DNA of 49,685 nucleotides, taken from NCBI RefSeq assembly GCF_000763885.1, contig NZ_JRKO01000043.1, forward strand, positions 1-49,685. Reading direction: 5' to 3'. The notes under the pieces are model-generated. The model searched no databases and was not told where the DNA came from. It was given only the letters and a program-made list of their open reading frames with translations. Made by a program: the position numbers and the translations under genes. This document shows, one piece after another, positions 24,071 through 32,441 of this stretch (its first letter is position 1; every line of letters begins with the position of its first letter). The DNA is from Paracoccus versutus (GTDB lineage Bacteria > Pseudomonadota > Alphaproteobacteria > Rhodobacterales > Rhodobacteraceae).

Positions 24071-24838
24071 TCAGGCGTCGCGCAGGGCGGTCATCGCATA
24101 GTTCACCGACAGGTCGCGATGCGACAGCGACCAGCTCCAGCCCAGCGGGTTGAAGACCATGCCGCAGCGGTCCACCACCCGCAGCCCCGCCGCCTCGGTC
24201 ATCTGCGCCAGCTCGTCAGGAGTGATGAAGCGGCGCCAGTCATGCGTGCCCTTGGGCAACCAGCGCATGATCCATTCCGCCCCGACGATGGCGGCGCCGA
24301 AGCTGCGGGCGGTGCGGTTCAGCGTGGACTGGATCAGCATGCCGCCCGGCGCCACCAGCTCGCGGCAGGTGGCGACGAACTGCGCGGGGTCGGCGACATG
24401 CTCGACGATCTCCAGCGCCATGACCACGTCGAAGCGGAGGCCCTCGGCCGCCAGCGCCTCGGCCGTGGTGGCGCGGTAGTCGATGGCGAGGCCCTGTTCC
24501 TCGGCATGCAGGCCGGCGATGGCGATATTGCCCTCGGCCGCGTCGGCGCCGGTGACGGCCGCGCCCAGCCGGGCCATCGGCTCGGCCATCAGCCCGCCGC
24601 CGCAGCCGATGTCGAGCAGGCTCAGCCCCTGGAAGGGCGCGGCCGCGGCAAGGTCGCGGCCGAACTGCCCGGCGATCTGCGCGGTGACATAGTCCAGCCG
24701 CGTCGGGTTCAGCATGTGCAGCGGCTTGAACTTGCCGTTGGGATCCCACCATTCCCGCGCCATGGCCTGGAACTTGGCGACCTCGGCCGGGTCGATGCTG
24801 CTGGGGGCCGGGCTGCTGGGGGCTGGTCTTTCGGTCAT
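24071..24838 (-). CDS. ubiG: ubiquinone biosynthesis O-methyltransferase
   Basis: A 255-residue SAM-dependent methyltransferase acting twice in ubiquinone synthesis. Motifs: EVAKFQAMAREWWDPNGKFKPLHMLNPTRLDY, the UbiG-specific N-terminus; the SAM loop LLDIGCGGGLMAEPMARLG; and VVMALEIVEHVADP. The C-terminal GTHDWRRFITPDEL is also typical. The start at 24838 was preferred because AAGGAC lies seven bases upstream; an ATG at 24853 would add MKDGQ but lacks a ribosome site. Confidence 0.95.
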   Translation of the reverse strand: MTERPAPSSPAPSSIDPAEVAKFQAMAREWWDPNGKFKPLHMLNPTRLDYVTAQIAGQFGRDLAAAAPFQGLSLLDIGCGGGLMAEPMARLGAAVTGADAAEGNIAIAGLHAEEQGLAIDYRATTAEALAAEGLRFDVVMALEIVEHVADPAQFVATCRELVAPGGMLIQSTLNRTARSFGAAIVGAEWIMRWLPKGTHDWRRFITPDELAQMTEAAGLRVVDRCGMVFNPLGWSWSLSHRDLSVNYAMTALRDA

Positions 24839-24889
24839 CTGGCCGTCCTTCATGTGGCGGGCGCGCGCGACGCGTTATATAGTGGTGCC

Positions 24890-25876
24890 ATGGACAGATT
24901 GGCAGGGCAAATCGGCGGCACGGCGTCGCATGGCAGGCTGCATCCGATGGTCGAGCCCTTCGACCGCCGGGTGATCGAGGTCGGCGACGGCCACCGGCTG
25001 CATGTCGAGCAGAGCGGCAATCCCGAGGGCGTGCCGGTGATCGTGCTGCATGGCGGGCCGGGCGGCGGCTGCAGCCCCTATATGCGGCGCTTCTTCGACC
25101 CCACCCATTACCGGGCCGTGCTGTTCGACCAGCGCGGCTGCGGCCGCTCGCAGCCCCATGCCGCGGTCCTTGCCAACACCACGCAGCACCTGATCGCCGA
25201 CATCGAGGTGATCCGCCGCAGCCTGGGGATCGAGCGGGCGATCCTGTTCGGCGGCAGCTGGGGCGCGACCCTGGCGCTGGCCTATGCCCAGGCCCATCCC
25301 GAGCCGGTCGAGGCGCTGGTGCTGCGCGGCGTCTTCCTGGGCCGGCGGGCCGAGCTGGACTGGTTCTATGGCGGCGGCGTCGCGCGCTTTTTCCCCGACC
25401 GCTGGGCCGAGTTCCAGGCCCCGATCCCCGAGGCCGAGCGCGGCGACATGATCGCCGCCTATCATCGGCGCCTGTTCAGCGGCGACCGCGGGCAGGAGAC
25501 GCGCTTTGCCCTGCCCTGGCTGGTGTGGGAAAACGCCCTGGCGGGCCTGGAGATCAACGGGCCGGGCCATGCGCCCCCCGACTATGCCCGCACCTTCGCC
25601 CGGCTGGAGAATCACTATTTCGCCCATGACTGCTTCCTGGCCGAGGGCCAGCTTTTGCGCGATCGCCACCGCATCGAGCATATCCCCGCCGTGATCGTGC
25701 AGGGCCGCTACGACATGGTCTGCCCGCCGGCGACCGCCTGGGAACTGGCCCAGGGCTGGAACAGGGCGGACCTGCGGCTGGTCCCCGCCTCGGGCCATGC
25801 GCTGAGCGAGCCGCGAATCGCCGCCGAGCTGGTGCGGGTCATGGACGGTTTCCGGGATGTGGCAAGGCGGGCCTGA
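24890..25876 (+). CDS. pip: prolyl aminopeptidase (proline iminopeptidase)
   Basis: A 328-residue alpha/beta hydrolase of peptidase family S33. The oxyanion loop HGGPGGG is at 54-60, the nucleophile elbow GGSWG has Ser123, and the Asp and His are in GRYDMVCPP and SGHALSEPR. VLFDQRGCGRS and WENALAGLE are also family hallmarks. It removes N-terminal proline from peptides in the cytoplasm. The ATG at 24890 was taken; a later Met20 (PMVEPF) is also possible. It is divergent from ubiG, with a TTATAT stretch just upstream that may be a -10 element. Confidence 0.93.
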   Translation: MDRLAGQIGGTASHGRLHPMVEPFDRRVIEVGDGHRLHVEQSGNPEGVPVIVLHGGPGGGCSPYMRRFFDPTHYRAVLFDQRGCGRSQPHAAVLANTTQHLIADIEVIRRSLGIERAILFGGSWGATLALAYAQAHPEPVEALVLRGVFLGRRAELDWFYGGGVARFFPDRWAEFQAPIPEAERGDMIAAYHRRLFSGDRGQETRFALPWLVWENALAGLEINGPGHAPPDYARTFARLENHYFAHDCFLAEGQLLRDRHRIEHIPAVIVQGRYDMVCPPATAWELAQGWNRADLRLVPASGHALSEPRIAAELVRVMDGFRDVARRA

Positions 25877-25952
25877 CCTCTTGGCGAAAGGGCACGCGGC
25901 GACCGGCTTGCGGCCCCTGCGAGGCAGGCGGCAGGTGCCGCGCCGGTTTTCC

Positions 25953-25981
25953 TTGCAATCCCTGGCGCGGGGCCCTATATG
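25953..25981 (+). promoter_or_regulatory. probable sigma70-type promoter of rimP-nusA-ylxR-infB
   Basis: TTGCAA (25953-25958), 17-base spacer, TATATG (25976-25981). The transcript would start near 25988, giving a leader of about 85 bases with two hairpins before rimP. This is one of the best promoter matches in the window. Confidence 0.65.
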
Positions 25982-25996
25982 CGGCTCAACAGCGGC

Positions 25997-26054
25997 GCAG
26001 GCGTCCACAACCTGCCCACCGGTAAGACGCACGGGCCGCCAAGGCCCGTTTTTT
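25997..26054 (+). terminator. leader hairpin and intrinsic terminator before rimP (attenuator candidate)
   Basis: A stem GCAGG (25997-26001) / CCTGC (26011-26015) is followed by ACGGGCC (26031-26037) / GGCCCGT (26043-26049), loop GCCAA, and six T (26049-26054). This is a full intrinsic terminator inside the leader, 18 bases before the rimP start and downstream of the promoter. Because it precedes nusA, it may be a feedback attenuator; alternatively it ends read-through from pip. Confidence 0.7.
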
Positions 26055-26071
26055 GTATTTGGGGGATCAGC

Positions 26072-26692
26072 ATGAGCGACCTCATCGCCAAGACCGCCAT
26101 CGACCGGCGTCTGGCCGAGATCATCGCCCCGGTCATCGAGGATCTGGGTTTCGAACTGGTGCGCATCCGCCTGCAAGGCGGCAAGACCGCCACGCTTCAG
26201 ATCATGGCCGACCGGCCCGAGGGCGGGATCAACGTCGACGATTGCGCCGATATATCCACCGCCGTCAGCGCGGTTCTGGATGTCGAGGATCCGCTGGAGG
26301 ACGCCTATCACCTGGAGGTCTCGAGCCCCGGCATCGACCGGCCCCTGACCCGGCTGAAGGATTTCGAGACCTTCGAGGGCTACGAGGCGCGGCTGGAGAC
26401 GAACCAGCCCATCGACGGCCGCAAGCGCTTCAAGGGCGTGCTGGCGGGGGTCGAAAAGGGCGAAGGCGGCGACGAGGTGCTGCTGAACATCGAGGAAGGC
26501 GGCGAGGTCCAGACCATCGGGCTGAACTTCGACTGGCTTTCCGATGCGAAGCTGGTTCTGACCGACGAGCTGATCGCCGAGATGCTGCGGCAGAAAAAGG
26601 ACGCGGGCGTGCAGATCGACAATCTGGACGAGACCGCCTTTGACGAGATCGAAACGGAAGCCGGCGAAGACAACGCCGCCGCGAAGGAGTGA
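26072..26692 (+). CDS. rimP: ribosome maturation factor RimP
   Basis: A 206-residue protein needed for 30S subunit maturation. It begins MSDLIAKTAIDRRLAEIIAPVIEDLGFELV and carries the family motifs DDCADIS and YHLEVSSPGIDRPLT. The C-terminal tail is extended and acidic compared with E. coli RimP (about 150), as in other alphaproteobacteria. A GGGGGATC ribosome site lies just upstream of the ATG at 26072. It heads the classic rimP-nusA-ylxR-infB operon; nusA follows after three bases. Confidence 0.95.
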   Translation: MSDLIAKTAIDRRLAEIIAPVIEDLGFELVRIRLQGGKTATLQIMADRPEGGINVDDCADISTAVSAVLDVEDPLEDAYHLEVSSPGIDRPLTRLKDFETFEGYEARLETNQPIDGRKRFKGVLAGVEKGEGGDEVLLNIEEGGEVQTIGLNFDWLSDAKLVLTDELIAEMLRQKKDAGVQIDNLDETAFDEIETEAGEDNAAAKE

Positions 26693-26695
26693 GGA

Positions 26696-28375
26696 ATGGC
26701 CATCACCTCTGCCAACCAGCTTGAACTGCTGCAAACCGCCGAGGCCGTTGCACGGGAAAAGATGATCGACCCCGATCTGGTGATCGAGGCGATGGAGGAC
26801 AGCCTGGCCCGCGCGGCGAAGTCGCGCTACGGCTCGGAAATGGACATCCGCGTCCATATCGACCGCAAGACCGGCAATGCCACCTTCACCCGCGCCCGCA
26901 CCGTGGTCGAGGATGACGCGGTCGAGAACTATCAGGCCCAGTTCACCGCCGACCAGGCCCGCGCCTATTTCGAACCGTCGAAGGACGGCCGCGCCCATTG
27001 GCTGCGCGACGGCCAGCGGCTGACCGATTTCTCGGGCAAGCCGCAGCCCGGCGACGTGTTCGAAGAGCAGGTGCCGCCGGTCGACCTGGGCCGCATCGCC
27101 GCGCAATCGGCCAAGCAGGTCATCCTGCAAAAGGTCCGCGAGGCCGAGCGCGACCGCCAATACGAAGAGTTCAAGGACCGCGCCGGCACCATCATCAACG
27201 GCGTCGTCAAGCGCGAGGAATACGGCAACATCATCGTGGATGTCGGCCGGGGCGAGGCCATCCTGCGCCGCAACGAAAAGATCGGCCGCGAAAGCTATCG
27301 CCCGAACGACCGCATCCGCGCCTATGTCAAGGACGTGCGCCGCGAGGCCCGCGGCCCGCAGATCTTCCTGTCGCGCACCGATCCGCAGTTCATGGCCGAG
27401 CTGTTCAAGATGGAAGTGCCGGAAATCTATGACGGCGTGATCGAGATCAAGGCCGTGGCCCGCGATCCCGGCTCGCGCGCCAAGATCGCGGTGATCTCCT
27501 ATGACAACTCGATCGACCCGGTCGGCGCCTGCGTCGGCATGCGCGGCAGTCGCGTGCAGGCCGTGGTGGGCGAGCTGCAGGGCGAGAAGATCGACATCAT
27601 CCCGTGGTCCGAGGACCAGGCGACCTTCCTGGTCAACGCGCTGCAACCGGCCGAGGTGGCGAAGGTCGTCTTCGACGAGGACGCGACCCGCATCGAGGTG
27701 GTGGTCCCGGACGAGCAGCTGAGCCTCGCCATCGGCCGCCGCGGCCAGAACGTGCGGCTGGCAAGCCAACTGACCGGCCTCGACATCGACATCCTCACCG
27801 AGGAAGAGGAATCCAAGCGCCGGCAGGCCGAGTTCAACGCCCGCACCAAGCTGTTCATGGACACGCTGGACCTGGACGAGTTCTTTGCCCAGCTTCTGGT
27901 CGCCGAGGGCTTCACCAACCTCGAAGAGGTGGCCTATGTCGACCTGGACGAGCTGCTGTCGATCGAGGGCGTGGACGAAGGCACCGCCGAGGAATTGCAG
28001 ACCCGCGCCCGCGAGCACCTGGAGGCCGCGAACAAGGCCGCGCTGGAAAACGCCCGCGCCCTTGGCGTCGAGGACAGCCTGATCGAGTTCGAGGGGCTGA
28101 CCCCGCAGATGGTCGAGGCCCTGGCCAAGGACGGCGTCAAGACGCTGGAGGATTTCGCCACCTGCGCCGACTGGGAACTGGCCGGCGGCTGGACCACGCA
28201 GAACGGCCAGCGCGTCAAGGACGACGGCATCCTGGAGCCCTTCGGCATCAGCCTGGAAGAGGCGCAGACCATGGTGATGACCGCCCGCGTGATGCTGGGC
28301 TGGGTCGATCCGACCGAGTTCGAATCGGCCGAGGAAACCGAGGCCGAGGGCGACGAACAGGAGGCCGGGGTGTAA
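26696..28375 (+). CDS. nusA: transcription termination/antitermination factor NusA
   Basis: A 559-residue RNA polymerase-binding factor. Domains in order: N-terminal domain (about 1-130, ELLQTAEAVAREKMIDPDLVIEAME-type start), S1 (about 135-200, GTIINGVVKREEYGNIIVDVG), KH1 and KH2 (about 205-350, including SYDNSIDPVGACVGMRGSRVQ and LAIGRRGQNVRLASQLTG), and two C-terminal acidic helix-hairpin repeats (about 375-520). It affects pausing, Rho-dependent and intrinsic termination. A long tail rich in Glu ends the protein. It is coupled to rimP by a three-base gap with a GTGAGGA ribosome site. Confidence 0.97.
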   Translation: MAITSANQLELLQTAEAVAREKMIDPDLVIEAMEDSLARAAKSRYGSEMDIRVHIDRKTGNATFTRARTVVEDDAVENYQAQFTADQARAYFEPSKDGRAHWLRDGQRLTDFSGKPQPGDVFEEQVPPVDLGRIAAQSAKQVILQKVREAERDRQYEEFKDRAGTIINGVVKREEYGNIIVDVGRGEAILRRNEKIGRESYRPNDRIRAYVKDVRREARGPQIFLSRTDPQFMAELFKMEVPEIYDGVIEIKAVARDPGSRAKIAVISYDNSIDPVGACVGMRGSRVQAVVGELQGEKIDIIPWSEDQATFLVNALQPAEVAKVVFDEDATRIEVVVPDEQLSLAIGRRGQNVRLASQLTGLDIDILTEEEESKRRQAEFNARTKLFMDTLDLDEFFAQLLVAEGFTNLEEVAYVDLDELLSIEGVDEGTAEELQTRAREHLEAANKAALENARALGVEDSLIEFEGLTPQMVEALAKDGVKTLEDFATCADWELAGGWTTQNGQRVKDDGILEPFGISLEEAQTMVMTARVMLGWVDPTEFESAEETEAEGDEQEAGV

Positions 28376-28390
28376 CGCCCCGGAAACCGG

Positions 28391-29008
28391 ATGACACGCG
28401 GGGGCCGTATCAAGGACCGCGAGACGCCCGAACGGCGCTGCATCGTCACGGGCGAAGTCCAGCCCAAGGCTGGGCTGATCCGCTTTGTCGCGGGCCCCGA
28501 TGGCGAGGTGGTGCCGGATCTGGCCGAAAAGCTGCCCGGACGCGGCTTCTGGGTCGTGGCCGACCGGCAGGCGCTGGACAAGGCAGCCGCCAAGGGCTTG
28601 TTTTCGCGAGGCGCCAAGGCGCGGGTGACCGCCCCGCCCGAGCTGCTGGCGATCATCGAATCCGGGCTGGCGCGGCGGGTGACGGACACGCTGTCGCTTG
28701 CGCGCAAGGCGGGGCTGGCGGTGGCCGGCTTCGAAAAGGTCAAGGACTGGCTGGCGGCCGGCAAGGCCAGGGTGCTCTTGCAGGCCAGCGACGGGTCGGA
28801 ACGCGGCAAGGGCAAGCTCTGGACCCCTCCGGGGGGCCGGTGGTTCGGCTGCCTGACCGCATCAGAATTGGGTTTGTCCTTTGGGCGCGATCATGTCATA
28901 CACAGCGCGCTTGCGCCGGGGGGCCTGACCGACCAGTTGATCAGGGACGCGAGCAGACTGACGGGTCTGCGCGGGCATGACGGCGGTGCGCCCGCCGGGA
29001 AGGAATGA
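28391..29008 (+). CDS. YlxR (DUF448) domain fused to an L7Ae-like domain
   Basis: A 205-residue protein. Residues 1-85 are the DUF448/YlxR RNA-binding domain (ERRCIVTGEVQPKAGLIRFV and GRGFWVVADRQALDKA). Residues about 95-190 resemble the L7Ae/YlxQ fold (DTLSLARKAGLAVAGFEKVKDWLAAGKARVLL). The fusion of the two is usual in alphaproteobacteria, where Gram-positives have separate ylxR and ylxQ genes between nusA and infB. Both bind nucleic acid; the exact role is not settled. It lies 15 bp after nusA and 7 bp before infB. Confidence 0.88.
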   Translation: MTRGGRIKDRETPERRCIVTGEVQPKAGLIRFVAGPDGEVVPDLAEKLPGRGFWVVADRQALDKAAAKGLFSRGAKARVTAPPELLAIIESGLARRVTDTLSLARKAGLAVAGFEKVKDWLAAGKARVLLQASDGSERGKGKLWTPPGGRWFGCLTASELGLSFGRDHVIHSALAPGGLTDQLIRDASRLTGLRGHDGGAPAGKE

Positions 29009-29015
29009 AGATCGG

Positions 29016-31559
29016 ATGAGCGATACTGACGGAAAGAAACCCCTGGGTCTTGGTGGCGGCCGTTCGGGCCATGTGAAGCAAAGCTTCAGCCACGGCCGGA
29101 CCCATAACGTGGTCGTCGAGACCAAGCGCAAGCGCGTGGTCGTGCCCGGCAAGACCGGCGCGGCGGCCGGCGGCGGGCGCTCGGGCTCGCCCTCGGCCGT
29201 GTCGGGCGACCCGTCGAAACGTCCCGCCGGCATCTCGGATGCCGAGATGGAGCGGCGCCTGGCCGCGCTCAAGGCCGCCAAGGCCCGCGAGGTCGAGGAA
29301 GCCGCGCAGCGCGTCGCCGAGGAAAAGGCCCGCGAGGAAGAACGCGAACGCCGCCGCCTTGAGCTGGAAGCCAAGGAGCGCGAGGAGCGCGAGCGCGAGG
29401 AAGCCTTGCGGCTGAAGGCCGAAGAGGACGCGCGCCGCGCCCGCGAAGCCGAGCTGCGCGAGAAGAAGAAGGCCGAGATCGCCAAGCCCAAGACGGAAGC
29501 GCGCCCGGCAACCCCTGCCGACCGCGCCGCCGCCGAGGCCGCCGCCGTGCGCGCCGAGACCAAGGGTGTCAGCGCCGCCGGCCCGCGCAAGACCGACCGC
29601 GACCGCGATACCCGCAGCCCGGCCGACGACCGCGACAGCCGCAACAAGGGCCGCGACGACAGCCGCCGCACCGGCAAGCTGTCGCTGTCCCAGGCCCTGG
29701 ACGGCGAGGGCGGGCGCCAGCGCAGCCTGGCCGCGATGAAGCGCAAGCAGGAAAAGGCCCGGCAGAAAGCCATGGGCGGCAACCAGCGCGCCGAAAAGCA
29801 GGTGCGCGACGTGCAGCTGCCGGAAACCATCCTGGTGTCCGAGCTGGCGAACCGCATGGCCGAGCGCACGCCGGACGTCATCAAGTCGCTGATGCGCATG
29901 GGCATGATGGTCACCGCCAACCAGGCGGTCGATGCCGATACCGCCGAGCTGGTGATCGACGAATTCGGCCACCGCGCCGTCCGGGTCTCGGATGCAGACG
30001 TGGAACAGGTCATCGACCAGGTCGAGGACAAGCCCGAGGATCTGAAGCCGCGCGCGCCGATCATCACCATCATGGGCCACGTGGACCACGGCAAGACCTC
30101 GCTCCTGGACGCGATCCGCCATGCCAATGTCGTCTCGGGCGAGGCCGGCGGCATCACCCAGCATATCGGCGCCTATCAGGTGAAGGCGTCGAACGGGGCG
30201 CTGCTGACCTTCCTCGACACGCCCGGCCACGCGGCCTTCACCTCGATGCGGGCCCGCGGCGCGCAGGTGACGGACATCGTCGTGCTGGTGGTCGCCGCCG
30301 ATGACGCGGTGATGCCGCAGACGGTCGAGGCGATCAACCACGCCAAGGCCGCGGGCGTGCCTATGATCGTGGCGATCAACAAGGTCGACAAGCCGGATGC
30401 GAACCCGCAGAAGGTGCGCACCGACCTGCTGCAGCACGAGGTGGTCGTCGAGGCCATGTCGGGCGAGGTGCAGGACGTCGAAGTCTCGGCCAAGACCGGC
30501 AAGGGGCTCGATGAGCTGCTGGAGGCCATCGCGCTGCAGGCCGAGATCCTGGAGCTGAAGGCCAATCCCGAGCGCCCGGCCCAGGGCGCGGTGATCGAGG
30601 CCAAGCTGGACGTGGGCCGCGGCCCGGTCGCGACCGTGCTGGTGCAGAACGGCACGCTGAAGCGCGGCGACATCTTCGTCGTCGGCGAACAGTGGGGCAA
30701 GGTCCGCGCGCTGATCAACGACAAGGGCGACCGCATCGACACCGCCGGCCCCTCGGTCCCGGTCGAGGTGCTGGGCCTGAACGGCACCCCCGAGGCCGGC
30801 GACGTGCTGAACGTGGTCGAGACCGAGGCCCAGGCGCGCGAGATCGCGGATTACCGCATCCAGGCCGCCAAGGACAAGCGCGCCGCCGCCGGTGCCGCGA
30901 TCACGCTGGACCAGATGCTGGCCAAGGCCAAGGCGGACGAGAACGTCGCCGAACTGCCGGTGGTCATCAAGGCCGACGTGCAGGGCTCGGCCGAGGCCAT
31001 CGTCCAGGCGCTGGAAAAGATCGGCAACGACGAGGTGCGCGTCCGCGTGCTGCATTACGGCGTCGGCGCGATCACCGAATCGGATGTCGGCCTGGCCGAG
31101 GCCAGCCAGGCGCCGGTCATCGGCTTCAACGTCCGGGCCAATGCCCCGGCGCGGAACGCCGCCAACCAGAAGGGGGTCGAGATCCGCTATTACTCGATCA
31201 TCTACGACCTTGTGGACGACATCAAGGCGGCGGCCTCGGGCCTGCTCTCGGCCGAGGTGCGCGAGAACTTCATCGGCTATGCCGAGATCAAGGAAGTCTT
31301 CCGCGTCTCGGGCGTCGGCAATGTCGCCGGCTGCCTGGTGACCGAGGGCGTGGCGCGGCGTTCCGCCGGCGTGCGCCTGCTGCGCGACAACGTGGTGATC
31401 CACGAAGGCACGCTGAAGACGCTCAAGCGCTTCAAGGACGAGGTCAAGGAAGTGCAGTCCGGCCAGGAATGCGGCATGGCCTTCGAAAACTACGACGATA
31501 TCCGCAAGAGCGACGTCATCGAGATCTTCGAGCGCGAGGAAGTGCAGCGCCAGCTGTGA
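29016..31559 (+). CDS. infB: translation initiation factor IF-2
   Basis: An 847-residue GTPase that brings initiator tRNA to the 30S subunit. An N-terminal low-complexity, Glu/Arg/Ala-rich helical region (about 80-250) precedes the conserved part. G motifs: GHVDHGKTS (about 354), DTPGHAAF (about 400), NKVDKP (about 455). Domains II-IV follow, ending with KEVQSGQECGMAFENYDDIRKSDVIEIF. The start at 29016 gives MSDTDGKKPLGLGGG, the alphaproteobacterial IF-2 opening; an upstream in-frame ATG at 28977 lies inside the previous gene. A terminator follows at 31582. rbfA and truB, often next in this operon, are not here. Confidence 0.97.
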   Translation: MSDTDGKKPLGLGGGRSGHVKQSFSHGRTHNVVVETKRKRVVVPGKTGAAAGGGRSGSPSAVSGDPSKRPAGISDAEMERRLAALKAAKAREVEEAAQRVAEEKAREEERERRRLELEAKEREEREREEALRLKAEEDARRAREAELREKKKAEIAKPKTEARPATPADRAAAEAAAVRAETKGVSAAGPRKTDRDRDTRSPADDRDSRNKGRDDSRRTGKLSLSQALDGEGGRQRSLAAMKRKQEKARQKAMGGNQRAEKQVRDVQLPETILVSELANRMAERTPDVIKSLMRMGMMVTANQAVDADTAELVIDEFGHRAVRVSDADVEQVIDQVEDKPEDLKPRAPIITIMGHVDHGKTSLLDAIRHANVVSGEAGGITQHIGAYQVKASNGALLTFLDTPGHAAFTSMRARGAQVTDIVVLVVAADDAVMPQTVEAINHAKAAGVPMIVAINKVDKPDANPQKVRTDLLQHEVVVEAMSGEVQDVEVSAKTGKGLDELLEAIALQAEILELKANPERPAQGAVIEAKLDVGRGPVATVLVQNGTLKRGDIFVVGEQWGKVRALINDKGDRIDTAGPSVPVEVLGLNGTPEAGDVLNVVETEAQAREIADYRIQAAKDKRAAAGAAITLDQMLAKAKADENVAELPVVIKADVQGSAEAIVQALEKIGNDEVRVRVLHYGVGAITESDVGLAEASQAPVIGFNVRANAPARNAANQKGVEIRYYSIIYDLVDDIKAAASGLLSAEVRENFIGYAEIKEVFRVSGVGNVAGCLVTEGVARRSAGVRLLRDNVVIHEGTLKTLKRFKDEVKEVQSGQECGMAFENYDDIRKSDVIEIFEREEVQRQL

Positions 31560-31581
31560 TCCCCGCGGATAGGAACAAAAG

Positions 31582-31609
31582 GGGCGGGCCTGCGGGTCCG
31601 CCCTTTTTC
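31582..31609 (+). terminator. intrinsic terminator of the nusA-infB operon
   Basis: Stem GGGCGGGCC (31582-31590) with GGTCCGCCC (31595-31603), loop TGCG, one G-T pair, then TTTTT. It lies 23 bp after the infB stop and is a clear intrinsic terminator. Confidence 0.85.
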
Positions 31610-31682
31610 ATGCCCGGATCCCGGCAGGAACCCCCGCTCGCCCCTGCCGGCATGGCGGCGCCGCCGCCTGGCGCGCCCCGGC

Positions 31683-31705
31683 TTTCTCCGTTGTCCAAAT
31701 ACCCC
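31683..31705. repeat. dispersed ~22 bp motif (copy D)
   Basis: TTTCTCCGTTGTCCAAATAC at 31683-31702, continuing CCC; on the minus strand it reads GGGTATTTGGACAACGGAGA. It lies in the 235 bp convergent gap between infB and the 42-residue gene. The rest of that gap is the infB terminator and the minus-strand terminator at 31741. Confidence 0.6.
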
Positions 31706-31740
31706 CGCCGGAGGCCGGCAACAGGGCAAGCGAAAAGAAG

Positions 31741-31766
31741 AACGGGGCCCCGCGAAGGGCCCCGTT
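31741..31766 (-). terminator. intrinsic terminator of the 42-residue microprotein gene
   Basis: Perfect 10 bp stem AACGGGGCCC (31741-31750) with GGGCCCCGTT (31757-31766), loop CGCGAA. On the minus strand it is followed by CTTCTTTTC, a T-rich run. It sits 28 bp after the microprotein stop codon. Confidence 0.8.
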
Positions 31767-31794
31767 CAACGATCTGGGCACGTTGGCTTTTGCT

Positions 31795-31923
31795 TCAGGC
31801 TAGGACGGGCTTGCCCTCATAGGTCTTGCTGCCTACTCGGACCACGATATTCCCGTTCGCCTGCTGCCTTTCAAAGATCCCCTGGACCGAAATGCAACTG
31901 CCGATCGTGATCGTGCGAATCAT
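31795..31923 (-). CDS. 42-residue microprotein, unknown function
   Basis: A complete small gene: MIRTITIGSCISVQGIFERQ, then QANGNIVVRVGSKTYEGK and PVLA, ending at a TGA. A very strong ribosome site (GGAGGAG) lies about eight bases before the ATG, a promoter-like sequence lies upstream and an intrinsic terminator lies downstream, so it is very likely expressed as its own monocistronic gene. The sequence alternates hydrophobic and polar residues as in a small beta-barrel or SH3-like fold. I believe similar short proteins occur in other Rhodobacterales but cannot name a family. It has one Cys and no signal peptide. Confidence 0.78.
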   Translation of the reverse strand: MIRTITIGSCISVQGIFERQQANGNIVVRVGSKTYEGKPVLA

Positions 31924-31945
31924 GTCCGATCTCCTCCTCTACAGG

Positions 31946-31972
31946 ATTTTAGGATTGTCGCAAAATCGTCAA
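31946..31972 (-). promoter_or_regulatory. putative promoter of the 42-residue microprotein
   Basis: On the minus strand, TTGACG (31972-31967) is followed after 15 bases by TAAAAT (31951-31946). The region is strikingly AT-rich for this genome, and the start codon follows about 22 bases later. Confidence 0.5.
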
Positions 31973-32042
31973 ATGTTAACTGGGAATGTCGCAGAGTCAG
32001 GCAGATGGACGATAAAGCCGGGACCGGCGTGACCGATATGTC

Positions 32043-32441
32043 TCATATCCAGTCGCGCAGGATGGGAATCAGCGGCAAGTCCGCCGGCGGCATGGGGTAT
32101 TTGCTCAATTCAGCGGCACGGGCCCAAGCCAGCTTCTGCCCCTCCTGCGGCACCGGCACGCCCTGCCAGCGCCGGCAGGCGAACAGCGGCATCAGCAGGT
32201 GAAAGTCCTCATAGGCATGGCTGGCAAAGGTCAGCGGCGCCAGGCACGAGCGCCAGGTCTCGATCCCCAGCTCCTCGTGCAGTTCGCGGATCAGCGCGGC
32301 CTCGGGGGTCTCGCCCGGCTCGACCTTGCCGCCCGGAAACTCCCACAGGCCCGCGAGGGACTTGCCCTCGGGGCGCTGTGCCAGCAGCACGCGGCCGTCC
32401 GCGTCGATCAGCGCGACGGCCGCGACAAGCACCGTCTTCAT
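32043..32441 (-). CDS. mutT: 8-oxo-dGTP diphosphatase MutT
   Basis: A 132-residue Nudix hydrolase that removes oxidised dGTP from the nucleotide pool. The Nudix box is complete in two pieces: GGKVEPGETPEAALIREL followed by HEELGI. The preceding LAQRPEGKSLAGLWEFPGG and the late AWARAAELSKYPMPPAD are typical of MutT. The start overlaps the argJ stop as ATGA on the minus strand, so it is the last gene of a PPIase-argJ-mutT operon. Confidence 0.93.
   Translation of the reverse strand: MKTVLVAAVALIDADGRVLLAQRPEGKSLAGLWEFPGGKVEPGETPEAALIRELHEELGIETWRSCLAPLTFASHAYEDFHLLMPLFACRRWQGVPVPQEGQKLAWARAAELSKYPMPPADLPLIPILRDWI

Noticed and set aside
25877..26060. tRNA gene (metY-like) upstream of rimP
   Set aside because: I looked for a cloverleaf as in E. 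coli, but found only two simple hairpins and a T-run, with no T-loop GGTTCRA-like sequence in the right place.
24875..28018. Open frame of more than 1000 codons antisense to pip, rimP and nusA
   Set aside because: It is a shadow of the codon bias in high-GC genes on the opposite strand. Its translation is low-complexity His/Leu/Asp/Arg-rich and matches nothing, whereas the plus-strand genes are unmistakable.
28941..31403. 820-codon frame antisense to infB
   Set aside because: Same GC-bias artefact; IF-2 on the plus strand is certain.
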